A stretch of DNA of 41,720 nucleotides, from positions 1-41,720 of the forward strand of contig CALWQV010000019.1 of NCBI GenBank assembly GCA_944383785.1, written 5' to 3'. Made by a program: the position numbers and the translations under genes. Position 1 is the stretch's first letter. Each line of letters begins with the position of its first letter. Shown here piece by piece: positions 25,005 through 34,102 of this stretch. The DNA is from an uncultured Enterocloster sp. (GTDB taxonomy: Bacteria > Bacillota > Clostridia > Lachnospirales > Lachnospiraceae). The notes beneath the pieces were generated by a model. The model saw only the letters and a program-made list of their open reading frames with translations, was not told the DNA's origin and searched no databases.

Positions 25005-25577
25005 TCAATCGTTATTGCAGCGATGCTGGGCGCTCCGCTTCAGGGCCCGCTCAATATCCCCGTCAAACAGCCGCTCCAGCCGCTCCATCTGCTGGTCTAG
25101 CGGGCTCTTCATCCCCGATTCCAGCCAGTCGTTCAGGCAGCCTTCGAAGGCGTGGCGATAGAAACGGCTGATCAGCTCCTTATCCCCTTCATCGGCATCA
25201 ATCCCTCTGGCCTTCACCTCAACCACATGATTAAAAATCAACGCCGCTGAATCTGAAAAATACCGGCGGACCTGTTCTGCCCTGGCGGAGCGGTAAAGGC
25301 GGTAAAACACATCCCTGTTTTCCACCACCTGTTCCATGCCCCGCTTCCAGTCCTCGGCTTCAATCTCCCCGCTTTCAATGGCCCGGATCACTTTCTGCTC
25401 CTGCATATGAAGGATTTCCTCCAGCACCTCATAAATATCTTTAAAATGATAGTAAAAGGTATTCCTGGAAATCCCGCAGTCCTCCACAATATCCTTTACC
25501 GTAATCTTATCCACCGGCTTTGTTAAAAGCTGGCGGGCGTAGGAATCAATAATCGCCTTTCTCGTAAATGATGCCAT
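25005..25577 (-). CDS. TetR/AcrR-family regulator divergent from the MATE gene
   Basis: 190 residues from the ATG at 25577, after AGGAGACAG; the longer frame would cover the shared promoter region and part of the MATE gene. The DNA-binding domain (KITVKDIVEDCGIS then RNTFYYHFKDIYEVLEEI, about 23-55) is of the DhaS-like type. The C-terminal helical part lacks familiar motifs. Divergent placement suggests control of the MATE pump gene, which is now broken. Confidence 0.85.
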   Translation of the reverse strand: MASFTRKAIIDSYARQLLTKPVDKITVKDIVEDCGISRNTFYYHFKDIYEVLEEILHMQEQKVIRAIESGEIEAEDWKRGMEQVVENRDVFYRLYRSARAEQVRRYFSDSAALIFNHVVEVKARGIDADEGDKELISRFYRHAFEGCLNDWLESGMKSPLDQQMERLERLFDGDIERALKRSAQHRCNND

Positions 25578-25695
25578 CTGTCTCCTCTTCCTGTAAATAT
25601 ATATACGTAAATGTATTATATCATTTTCCCTTGATGTAATCAATCTCAGTTTGTGATATGATAAAAACAGATTCAACAAATAGCGGAGGCTTTCC

Positions 25696-26914
25696 ATGGA
25701 AGACACAAAGAAAATCGCCCTGTTTGAGCAGGCTCCCATCCCCAAGGCAGTGGCCCAGCTGGCCATTCCCACCATCTTAAGTTCCCTGGTGATGGTGCTC
25801 TACAACCTGGCGGACACCTATTTTGTAGGCATGCTGGGAAACCCGGTGGAAAACGCGGCGGTGGCTTTAGCCGCCCCGGTGCTTTTGGCCTTTAACGCGG
25901 TCAACAACCTGTTCGGCGTCGGCAGCTCCAGCATGATGAGCCGCGCCATGGGCCGCAAGGATTATGAAATGGACCGTCTCCTTTGGCGCGGTTCCCGCTA
26001 TCTTAAATGTGGTGATGGCTTACCTAGTTCGCTCCGAAGGGGCGGCCCTTCACGCCAGCGTGGGAACCATGAGCGGCTGCATCCTGAATATCATCCTGGA
26101 TCCCTTCTTCATCATGCCCTGGGGCCTTGGCATGGGGGCCGAGGGGGCTGGGCTGGCTACCTTCCTCTCCAACTGCGTGGCCTGCCTGTATTTCTTTGTG
26201 CTGCTTTTTGCCCGCAGAAAAACTACCTGCGTGCGGCTGCTGCCCCGCTCGAAAAGCTTCCAAAAGTTTATTATCCTTGGGGTATTCGGCGTAGGAATCC
26301 CCGCCTCCATCCAGAATCTTCTGAATGTGACGGGTATGACTATCCTCAACAACTTTACCTCCGCCTACGGTGCGGACGCTGTGGCCGCCATGGGCATTAC
26401 CCAGAAGATCAACCAGGTACCCTTATACATTTCCCTGGGCCTTTCCCAGGGGCTTATGCCTCTTGTCAGCTACAATTACGCCGCAGGCAATTACAAGCGG
26501 ATGAAAAGTGCCTTTCTTTTTGCCCTGCGGGTGGTGCTGGTGGGGATGACCGCCATCTGCGCCTTCTACTTCTTCCAGTCAGAGTTTATGATCCGCTTGT
26601 TTATGAACAATGAATCCATTATCCGCCACGGAAGCCGCTTCCTTCACGGCTTCTGCTTAGGACTGCCCTTCCTCTGCGTGGACTTTTTGGCAGTAGGCGT
26701 TTTCCAGGCTACCGGCATGGGGCGGGCTGCCCTGGCATTTGCCCTTATGCGCAAAATCCTGCTGGAAATTCCGGCCCTGTTTATCTTAAACGCCCTCTTC
26801 CCTCTCTACGGCCTGGCCTACGCCCAGCTCACCGCTGAGGTGGTGCTGGCTGCGGCTGGAATGATCGTGCTGTACCGGACCTTTGGGCGGGGGATGCCGG
26901 CAAAGAAGCTATAG
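25696..26914 (+). pseudogene. MATE family efflux pump, broken by an internal deletion and frameshift
   Basis: The first frame (25696 to about 25966) gives a normal MATE N terminus of about 90 residues, up to SRAMGRKDYE. The rest of the protein continues in another frame from about 25964 (MKWTVSFGAVPAILNVVMAY) to the stop at 26914, with complete C-terminal helices. Intact homologs have roughly 60 more residues (about one and a half helices) between these two parts, so a deletion of about 170-200 bases has also shifted the frame. Together the parts give about 405 residues versus 440-460 in the family. Unless this is an assembly error, the pump is not made. Confidence 0.85.
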
Positions 26915-26921
26915 TCTGGTT

Positions 26922-27035
26922 CGAAATTTCGGTTTCGTATGTCTGAAATTGTAAAAAAGCCAAGCGTTTTCGACTTTCAAGTCTGAAACTCTTGACTTTT
27001 TCTGATTTTAGGGCAAAATAGAAGAAAAAGATGAT
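26922..27035. other. Gap between MATE pseudogene and ATPase gene with short inverted repeats
   Basis: Contains the palindrome CGAAATTTCG (26922-26931), GACTT-TC-AAGTC (26972-26983) and repeated GTCTGAAA. TTGACT at about 26993 may be a -35 for the ATPase gene; its -10 is poor. Confidence 0.35.
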
Positions 27036-27046
27036 GGAGGTGTGCC

Positions 27047-28276
27047 ATGTCTGAACTGATCAACCGCCCGGAATATGTAAGTCAGCTGATTCAGCACAGA
27101 GACGTAGATCTGGTCAAAATTGTTACCGGCATCCGCAGATGCGGGAAATCATCCCTGCTGGACCTGTTCCACCAATATTTGTCTGACGATGGGGTAGCGG
27201 AGGATCATATCATTCACATGAATCTGGAATCCCTGCGCTACCGGAAGCTTTCGGACTGCTTCGCCTTCTACGATTACGTCAGCGGGCTCATTCCAAAAAG
27301 CGGGAAAACCTATCTGATCTTTGACGAGCTTCAGGCGGTCGAGCATTGGGAAAAGGCCGTGGAGTCTTTCCGCCTTGATTTCGATGTGGATATCTATATC
27401 ACCGGTTCCAATGCCTATCTGCTCTCCACGGAATTTTCCACCCTGCTCTCAGGCCGGTATGTGGAAATTCGGATGCTCCCGCTGTCCTTTAAGGAGTTTT
27501 TGACTTTCTGCGAGTTTGACCCGGCAGTTGGGATGGAGGAAAAATTCCAGCGGTATCTCCAATTCGGCGGTATGCCGGTTTTAAGAGAATACCGCTTCAA
27601 CGAAGCCAGAAGCAATCAGGCCTTAGAGGGCATCTATGCCACTGTTGTGCTTCGGGACATTTTACAGCGCAATCCTCAGGCCGACCAAAGCCTGCTGCAG
27701 AAAATCGTACTGTTCCTCTGCTCCAATATCGGAAGCATCACATCGCCCAACAGTATAGGCAATGTCCTCTCAGGCGAAGGAGACATTCCCCGCAAAAAAG
27801 GCGGGCTGATTGCAGGCAAAACGGTGGAAAAATACATCTCCATGCTGCGCAGCGCCTTTATCTTCTACTCTGTGGGCAGATACGATGTAAAGGGGAAGCA
27901 GCTGCTGAAAACCTTAGGCAAAAACTATATCATTGACATGGGATTCCGCAATATGCTGCTAGGCTACCGCGATGCGGACCGGGGCCATATACTGGAAAAT
28001 ATCGTATTTTTAGAGCTCATCCGCCGGGATTACCGCGTCTATATCGGCAAAGTCGGAGAAACGGAAGTGGACTTTGTGGCGGAAAAGCCTAATGATAAGC
28101 TCTACATCCAGGTAACGGAAACCATGGCCTCCCCAGAGACACGGGAACGGGAGCTCAGGCCGCTGCGCATGATTCCTGACAACTACGAAAAGATCGTATT
28201 GTCCATGGACCGAAGCTACATCAATTCCTATGACGGAATCAAATCCCTGTATCTGATCGACTGGCTGCTGGCCTGA
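27047..28276 (+). CDS. AAA ATPase with C-terminal DUF4143 (nuclease-like) domain
   Basis: 409 residues, start after GGAGG. The AAA_14 domain has Walker A GIRRCGKS (28-35), Walker B YLIFDELQ with D93-E94, and a sensor YITGSNAYLLS. The C-terminal DUF4143 part ends with a PD-(D/E)xK-like strand VGETEVDFVAEK near 346. These proteins are very common in gut Clostridia and Bacteroidia, often mobile and of unknown role; stress, toxin-antitoxin-like or defence functions have been suggested. The stop lies inside the 3' end of the convergent DUF1998 gene, with 38 bases of overlap. Confidence 0.9.
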   Translation: MSELINRPEYVSQLIQHRDVDLVKIVTGIRRCGKSSLLDLFHQYLSDDGVAEDHIIHMNLESLRYRKLSDCFAFYDYVSGLIPKSGKTYLIFDELQAVEHWEKAVESFRLDFDVDIYITGSNAYLLSTEFSTLLSGRYVEIRMLPLSFKEFLTFCEFDPAVGMEEKFQRYLQFGGMPVLREYRFNEARSNQALEGIYATVVLRDILQRNPQADQSLLQKIVLFLCSNIGSITSPNSIGNVLSGEGDIPRKKGGLIAGKTVEKYISMLRSAFIFYSVGRYDVKGKQLLKTLGKNYIIDMGFRNMLLGYRDADRGHILENIVFLELIRRDYRVYIGKVGETEVDFVAEKPNDKLYIQVTETMASPETRERELRPLRMIPDNYEKIVLSMDRSYINSYDGIKSLYLIDWLLA

Positions 28277-29495
28277 CGGGCGCTAATAAATCAATGATCT
28301 CCCTGGCGTATCCCCTGCGCAGCAGGCTGTGTTTGGACTGATTATAGTAGTTTCTAAGGCAATTATAGCAAGATGTATTTTCATCGCAGCAATTCTGCAG
28401 TACCTTGCTTCTGGCGCTCTCTAAAGCCTTCCTCATGATCTCCTCATCAATCAGCCGCTTCACATGTCCTGCTCCGCCGGGCACATTGTCGTAAATCAGC
28501 ACATCATAGCTCCCCTTTTCTAAATTCAGCTCCAATACGCCGTCAATATCCTTTCTCTCAATCCCCGCGGCCATGCTGAAGCCTTCCAGAAAGGCATACA
28601 GAAAGGATAGCGCCTTCGCGTAATCTTCTCTTTCCTGCGAGCGCAGAAGAGGTATTATAAGCCTGGCCACATCCGTCTCAAAGCTATGTCCCAGCCGGAC
28701 TGGCTGAAGCGTCTCATTTTCACAATTATATTGGCGGAAATTTTTGTGTTCCTGCTCCATTCTCAGTCCCGGAATATTTCCTTTGATGATTTCAGCATAA
28801 CCGCATCGGGGGCAGATGTAAAAACGCGATTTATTCATGACCAGAAGCCGGTCGTTGCTGCTGCTTTCCGCCGTGATCATCTCCCCAAACACAGCCGCCG
28901 CCTCGTCTTTTTGCCCTCCTCCCAGGTAAAATACCTCGCCTGCGTAGGATCTTTTGGGCTTCATCCTGGTACTTTCTTTTGTTATTCCTGTTTTAAATCC
29001 TTCCGCCGGTTCAATATAATATTCCCAGTTCAAGGAGCCAATGGGTTCCCCGCAGTATTTGCACAACCGATCTGTCCCCTCGCTCAGATGGACATTCACC
29101 TTCCTGCAGTTTGGACAGGTGCAGAAGTAATGTCTTGTAAATCCCTTTATTTTGGGAAGCGTTACATATTTGGAGGTATATTTCTTTCCATCCACAATCA
29201 CTTCCGAATCCGGGGCGTATTCCGATATAGCCACCCTCAGATCCCGGCTTAAGTCATAACGGTTATCCGGCCTTCCCTCCCGATAAACCTGCAGCTCTAC
29301 TACATCCACCGGGAAACCGTATTTGGGGATTACGCAGTAACGGGACAAAAGATCCAGGACGCGTTCATGGCGAAGGGATTCGGACTGCTTCTGGTAGAAA
29401 CCAGCTTTCTCATAATCGCTCTTATTTTCAGCCTCTTTCTCCGCCTGGAGGAATTCCTGCTCCATTGCTTTTACCGTTTCAGACAAATGATCCAA
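28239..29495 (-). CDS. DUF1998 zinc-binding protein, possibly a C-terminal helicase fragment
   Basis: 418 residues from a TTG at 29495, spaced seven bases after AGGG. Zinc-type clusters are C127/C130 (CPNCRK) with C145/C148 (CKYCGE), CPRCGYAEI near 240, and the diagnostic DUF1998 end CCDENTSCYNCLRNYYN near 373. DUF1998 usually sits at the C terminus of large DEAD/DEAH proteins (DISARM DrmB, Druantia DruE, YprA-like helicases). No helicase motifs are present here. The frame stays open and protein-like upstream of the TTG (CTG at about 29534, GCGELRTSLPKHGRDEKL), reaching into the preceding gene, with no ATG or GTG. So it may be the tail of a larger gene lost by deletion. The last 12 residues after EIIDLL look non-native and overlap the convergent gene. 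Confidence 0.7.
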   Translation of the reverse strand: MDHLSETVKAMEQEFLQAEKEAENKSDYEKAGFYQKQSESLRHERVLDLLSRYCVIPKYGFPVDVVELQVYREGRPDNRYDLSRDLRVAISEYAPDSEVIVDGKKYTSKYVTLPKIKGFTRHYFCTCPNCRKVNVHLSEGTDRLCKYCGEPIGSLNWEYYIEPAEGFKTGITKESTRMKPKRSYAGEVFYLGGGQKDEAAAVFGEMITAESSSNDRLLVMNKSRFYICPRCGYAEIIKGNIPGLRMEQEHKNFRQYNCENETLQPVRLGHSFETDVARLIIPLLRSQEREDYAKALSFLYAFLEGFSMAAGIERKDIDGVLELNLEKGSYDVLIYDNVPGGAGHVKRLIDEEIMRKALESARSKVLQNCCDENTSCYNCLRNYYNQSKHSLLRRGYAREIIDLLAPVRPAASRSDTGI

Positions 29496-29578
29496 CTTTT
29501 CATCCCTGCCATGCTTCGGAAGGCTGGTTCTCAGTTCTCCGCATCCGTCCCAATCCTCTCCCTTTTCCCAAATCCAGA

Positions 29579-30100
29579 CTATATTTCTGTATGCAGAATA
29601 TACCGAACGGCAAACTCTGCCTTTTTGGATTTTAAATCCACCTCATACTCATCCCGCCGCTCAAAAGCTCCGTATGTTTGCCAATCCTCCTCGGCCAACT
29701 CCACGCCCTCTGGCAGAAATTCCTCCGGCTCCATCTCCTCATCATATCCGTAATAGACGCGGCTGACCCGGATCTTTACCGCCTCCTGGCCGTCGGGAAA
29801 CTGGGCTGCGGCTTCCCGGAGAAACCCGGCTTTCGTCTCAGCGGTCCGCCTGGCTTCCTTCGTCCCTTCCCCTTCTTCCAGGGAAATGCCTTCCATCAGA
29901 AGCTGTGCCAGCTTCTCCCCTTCCCGCAAGTCCGCCTCAAACAGCTTCACCGTATCCAGCGTAAAAGCGCAGTGATAGGTTTCCTGGTCAAAATTTCTCA
30001 TCCGGAAGGAAGCCTCCCTTCCCTCCCGCCCCAAAAGGGCGATCTCCAGGGTATCGTGGCGTCCTCCTGGCGTAGTGGTAAACTCGGTTGTGATTTTCAT
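29579..30100 (-). CDS. Conserved-looking 173-residue protein of unknown function
   Basis: Starts at an ATG after GGGAGGA. It has an acidic composition with no signal peptide or membrane segment; beta-strand-rich start (MKITTEFTTTPGGRHDTLEI), helical middle and a beta-rich end with FAVRYILHTEI. I recognise no family. It follows the LRR/DUF4132 gene by 84 bases in the same direction and precedes the DUF1998 gene, so it probably belongs to the same operon as a small accessory protein. The 84-base gap has a weak 7-bp inverted repeat (30134-30140 with 30171-30177). Confidence 0.7.
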   Translation of the reverse strand: MKITTEFTTTPGGRHDTLEIALLGREGREASFRMRNFDQETYHCAFTLDTVKLFEADLREGEKLAQLLMEGISLEEGEGTKEARRTAETKAGFLREAAAQFPDGQEAVKIRVSRVYYGYDEEMEPEEFLPEGVELAEEDWQTYGAFERRDEYEVDLKSKKAEFAVRYILHTEI

Positions 30101-30184
30101 ATGATTCGTCCTCCCTCTTTTATTTGCGGCAACCCAGGACAGCTCGTCTTCATACCTCTGCTTTTTTGCCGTCCTGGACTGTTG

Positions 30185-33100
30185 CTATTCCAAAGTAAAC
30201 TCCTTCATGGGATCTTCCTCCCCAAAGGTGCGGTTCTTGTAATCCATCAGCACCGCCAGGCTGTTGACGCAGTGGTTCTCCATGGCCGCGGTGATAAATT
30301 CCATAATCTGGGCCTGGGTAAAGGCATCCAGGGAGCTTCCGATGGAAGCATCGTCCCGCAGAACCCGCCCGATGAAGGCAATCTTGTCCAAGTAGGCTAT
30401 GATATGGTTCACCTTGCGGGTGTAAGTCCGAAACCGGATCTCTTTCACTACCACCATATCCTCGATGCTCTGTAAGGCGGCGTTCCGGTCTACCCACACC
30501 TCGCAGTCGTCACACCAGACGTTCCATTCATTGCTGTAAAAATTGTGGTGCTCGTGGATACCGTGCTGATCCTGGTTCATAAAGCGGTAGTAGGGAAGCT
30601 CCCAGGAAGCGTACATGTCAGGCCGGATGCTCCCCGGGTCGATGGCCGGTTCCCATACCTGGGCGAAGGGCTGCTTTAATTTCTCTGAAACAAAATAGTC
30701 CCGCCATTTCTTCACCTGGCCGGAGGTCATTTCCATGGGGTGGGCCACGCCGATGGCCGCTCCCCTGTCAATCTCGTAGGGCGCTCCGTCGCAGTCGATA
30801 GCCGCACCGTCTGCCATCAGGGTAAAGGTGTCCGTCCCCTGGTTCCACACCACCAGCTGGGCCACCTGGCGCAGGAGGGGATTTTTCAGGTAGGTGTCCA
30901 TCCACTGGATGGCGGGCCTGGTCTTCCCGGTAAGGAACTCTTCAAAGAGCTTGCTGCTTCTGGCCTTGGCTGTTTTCTTTAAATTTTTCTTCATCTCTGC
31001 CAGGTCTTCCGCCGCCTTGGCCGCCAGCTGCGGGTCCGTGTCCTTCTTGGGAATGGACTTCACCGTCTTCTGGGCCTCTGTGTCATAGAGGGAAAGGGTC
31101 AAATCCTTCTCCAAAGAAACTATGATGGTCTTCGTCCCCAAGCCGTAGGTCTTCTGCCCCTTGGCGTCCAGGCCGAAATCTGACAGCTGTTGATCCCGGA
31201 TGGCGTCCGCGGTGGTGTTTCTCATATCCGCATACACGTCCAGAACCTTGTCCTTGTCCAACTTCAGGATGGCCTCACGGGTGTCGCTGAGCATCAGGGC
31301 GCTTCGGGCGATGATGATGTCCTTTCTGCCGCTGGCGGAAAAAACGTCCCAATTGTCCCACTGGTTCATATCCGTGATCAGCGCGGCGATCTGGGCCCCG
31401 CTTCCATATCTAGCATAGGGATACATCCAGGGGGAATTTTCCCCGGTCTTTGTGGCCCTTTTCAGCCCGTTCCATCTACTGGGGCGGTATGTTCTTCTCT
31501 GGGCGTCAAACAGCTTCTCCAAGGCATCCTGAAAACTCTTTTTCTCCAGCTTTTCGGCCTCCTCATCCGCCTCCTTCAAAATCTGGACCGGCAGATAATC
31601 TTCTTTATATCCACTGATATATTGCGGCTTCTCTTTCAGCAGTTCCAGATAGGGGACAATGGCCCGCTTTACCAGAGCCGCCGGGGCTGCCCTGCCATCC
31701 AGCAGCTTTACTTCTTCCAGGTACTTGTCCTCTCCCCCCAATTTTTTGAATACCTGATCCGTCAGCTGATCCTGGACCGCCTGCCGGCCCTCCTCGCTTC
31801 CCTTATAGGCAAAGGGAGCTACTAAAGCCGCCGCTTCCTTTAGCCTGGGATCCTCGGACAAGGCGGCAAGGAGACTTTGGAACCCTTCTTCTGAAACCTT
31901 CTCCCTGTGGTTCACAGCAAACTGGGCGGCACTCATGGCCTGGCTGGACTTTGCGCCTTCTGATAAAAGCGCCCCAAACGCCCTGACCGTCTCATCCGGC
32001 TGTTCTTCCAGCTTCTCCAGGCAGAATTTCTGAACCTTCTTTCCAGGCTGGAACAGATACATGGCAGCGTAGTCTTTGATCGTGGCAAGCTTACCCCAGC
32101 CGTAACGAGCGTAAAATGGTTCCATCACCATTTCGAGGCTAAATTCATTCAGCCGCTCCCTGGTCTGAAGATAACGGGAAGGAAGGCTGATCTCCGTATC
32201 CACCATAAAGGCTCTTTGGTACTCAATCTTTTCCAGGGATTCCGGAAGATGGCAGCTTCTCATCCTGTTTTTATAGGTCTTTTGAAGGCTTGAAAAGCTG
32301 GTCTTGTCCGCATCGTCCGGCAGGACGTCCTTTGGAATCACCCGAACGCCCTCACTGATTACTGCATGGATGCGGTCCCCCCTGTATTCCACCAGCACGC
32401 CGTTTTTCACCACGCAGCCGTTCTCGTCAGGTTCCAAAGTTTTGCTGTCTTTCCCTTCTTTTTGGACTTCAGGCTGGGACATGGAGACTTGATACTTGAG
32501 AGCGAAGGCTTCCGCTTTCTTCTTCTGGGATGGCTTCGCCCCGTCCTCTAAAAGCTCCTTAAAGCACACAATCGCCTGCTCCGGCTCCGCTTCCAGGGCC
32601 TTTTCACACAGCTCCATCAGCCTTTTGCCAGACTGGAAGAGATAGAGGGCCGCCCAGTCCTTTAGCTGAACTTGATCCTTCCAAGGGCCTTCGATCAGCT
32701 TGACGGTCCAGGCGGATGGGAGCTTTTCTTTTGTCTGGAGATATTTGGGCGGGAGATTGACTGAAAGGCCGTAAATCACATCCTTAAATGCCCTGCCTTC
32801 CTCAAAGAGCTCCAACGAGTCCGGAAGACGTAGCGTTTTGATATATGAACCTAAGTAAGACGCCCGGTCCAGCCGGTCTAAGGATTCCGGAATCACCCGC
32901 ACTCCTTCGCTGATTACCACATGTTTCGGGTCGCCCAGATATTTTAAGAGAACGCCGTCCTTGACCACGCAGCCGTTCTCATCCCCAAAGCCAATTTTAC
33001 CCCAGAATACCTCCCCTTCCTCCTGAGCCTGCTTTGCCAGCTTTTCTCCAAGCTTTGGCCTTGAAAGCTTGGGGCAGTACGCGAAGGCATCCTCGCCTAT

Positions 33101-34102
33101 GGATTCCAGCCCAGCCGGAAGCGTAACCTTCTCCAATTCCTTGCAGCCCATAAATGCCTGAACACCGATTTCCACAACGGAATCCGGAATCTCCACCTCT
33201 TTTAGCTGTTCGCAGGCCGCAAAAGCCTCCCACCTAATCTCTTTTAACCCTGCGGGGAGCTTGACGGAAACCAGATTTTTGCACTCGCTGGCCATATCGT
33301 ATGGAATAGAGGTCAGGGCGGCGGCGCTTAAATCCAGGCTTTCCAGATGTTCCATGGAATCCTTAAGTTTAATACCCATCCAGGATAGGTTTTCGTGCAA
33401 AGCAAGCTGTTTGATCTTATTTTTTCTAACGATTGTTCCCCAGCTGCTTCTGATGGCTTTCAGGCTGTGGGGCAGAGAAAGTTCCTTAAGATTTTGCAGT
33501 TTTCCAAAAATATCCGCTCCGATGCTGATGATTCCCTCCGGCAAAATCACCTGCTCCACACTGTCGAATTTATGTGAATTATTATAATCCCACTCCAAAA
33601 AACCATCCTGTATAAACCGGACTCCCTCAGGAATCTCAATCACAGAATCGTCCGGATTCATCCGGTAATACACCAGGATATCCCCGGCCATCAGGCATTT
33701 TCCTTCCATGCAAAGGAGAGCCGTACAGCCCTCAAACTCGCCGCCTTTTGCCGCATCAACCCTAGTGCCGATACTTCCTATGGAGTACACGCTGTCCGGA
33801 AGGTGAAGCTCCTTTAAGTTTGGGCATTTATAAAAGCAGTGTGAGTCGATCTGTTCCAGTCCCTCTCCCAGAATGGTCACTTTTTCCAGAAGAGGGAATC
33901 CATTGAATACCCCCTCCAAATGTTTTACCGATTCCGGAATGGTAATCTCCTTCAGGATTTTCTTGACTCCCTTAAAGGCTGCGGAAGCGATCTCTGTCAC
34001 CCCATCCGGGACAGTGACCACCTCGTCCGTCCCCATGTACTTGGTCAGCCTTTGCCCTCCGCCTTTCATATTTCGGATTGTAAATTCTTCCGCTTTGCTC
34101 AT
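30185..34102 (-). CDS. Leucine-rich repeat / DUF4132 fusion protein
   Basis: 1305 residues from the ATG at 34102, which overlaps the preceding TAA by one base (TAATG); the longer frame to 34228 has no ribosome site. Residues about 15-370 are BspA-like LRR_5 repeats (patterns such as LKEITIPESVKHLEGVF and LKEVEIPDSVVEIGVQAF). Residues about 373-740 hold two copies of a 185-residue unit starting ENGCVVKxGVL. Residues about 915-1180 match DUF4132 (MolR/YehI C-terminal type), with HPMEMTSGQVKKWRDYF near 1120. The C terminus has WCDDCEVWVD. LRRs suggest recognition. DUF4132 proteins occur with WGR domains and NTP-dependent conflict systems, without a proven activity. No signal peptide, so it acts in the cytoplasm, probably with the helicase and PIN proteins. 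Confidence 0.8.
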   Translation of the reverse strand: MSKAEEFTIRNMKGGGQRLTKYMGTDEVVTVPDGVTEIASAAFKGVKKILKEITIPESVKHLEGVFNGFPLLEKVTILGEGLEQIDSHCFYKCPNLKELHLPDSVYSIGSIGTRVDAAKGGEFEGCTALLCMEGKCLMAGDILVYYRMNPDDSVIEIPEGVRFIQDGFLEWDYNNSHKFDSVEQVILPEGIISIGADIFGKLQNLKELSLPHSLKAIRSSWGTIVRKNKIKQLALHENLSWMGIKLKDSMEHLESLDLSAAALTSIPYDMASECKNLVSVKLPAGLKEIRWEAFAACEQLKEVEIPDSVVEIGVQAFMGCKELEKVTLPAGLESIGEDAFAYCPKLSRPKLGEKLAKQAQEEGEVFWGKIGFGDENGCVVKDGVLLKYLGDPKHVVISEGVRVIPESLDRLDRASYLGSYIKTLRLPDSLELFEEGRAFKDVIYGLSVNLPPKYLQTKEKLPSAWTVKLIEGPWKDQVQLKDWAALYLFQSGKRLMELCEKALEAEPEQAIVCFKELLEDGAKPSQKKKAEAFALKYQVSMSQPEVQKEGKDSKTLEPDENGCVVKNGVLVEYRGDRIHAVISEGVRVIPKDVLPDDADKTSFSSLQKTYKNRMRSCHLPESLEKIEYQRAFMVDTEISLPSRYLQTRERLNEFSLEMVMEPFYARYGWGKLATIKDYAAMYLFQPGKKVQKFCLEKLEEQPDETVRAFGALLSEGAKSSQAMSAAQFAVNHREKVSEEGFQSLLAALSEDPRLKEAAALVAPFAYKGSEEGRQAVQDQLTDQVFKKLGGEDKYLEEVKLLDGRAAPAALVKRAIVPYLELLKEKPQYISGYKEDYLPVQILKEADEEAEKLEKKSFQDALEKLFDAQRRTYRPSRWNGLKRATKTGENSPWMYPYARYGSGAQIAALITDMNQWDNWDVFSASGRKDIIIARSALMLSDTREAILKLDKDKVLDVYADMRNTTADAIRDQQLSDFGLDAKGQKTYGLGTKTIIVSLEKDLTLSLYDTEAQKTVKSIPKKDTDPQLAAKAAEDLAEMKKNLKKTAKARSSKLFEEFLTGKTRPAIQWMDTYLKNPLLRQVAQLVVWNQGTDTFTLMADGAAIDCDGAPYEIDRGAAIGVAHPMEMTSGQVKKWRDYFVSEKLKQPFAQVWEPAIDPGSIRPDMYASWELPYYRFMNQDQHGIHEHHNFYSNEWNVWCDDCEVWVDRNAALQSIEDMVVVKEIRFRTYTRKVNHIIAYLDKIAFIGRVLRDDASIGSSLDAFTQAQIMEFITAAMENHCVNSLAVLMDYKNRTFGEEDPMKEFTLE
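31905..32983 (-). repeat. Tandem duplication inside the LRR/DUF4132 gene
   Basis: Unit 1 (about 32490-32983) and unit 2 (about 31905-32427) encode similar sequences in the same order: ENGCVVKDGVLLKYLGD versus ENGCVVKNGVLVEYRGD; ISEGVRVIP in both; LPPKYLQTKEKL versus LPSRYLQTRERL; AALYLFQSGKRL versus AAMYLFQPGKKV; ELLEDGAKPSQ versus ALLSEGAKSSQ. The period is about 185 residues. Protein identity is clearly higher than expected by chance, but the copies have diverged, so it is an old duplication. Confidence 0.8.

Noticed and set aside
30740-31825. Plus-strand frames opposite the LRR/DUF4132 gene
   Set aside because: They arise from codon bias of the real gene on the other strand and show no family features.
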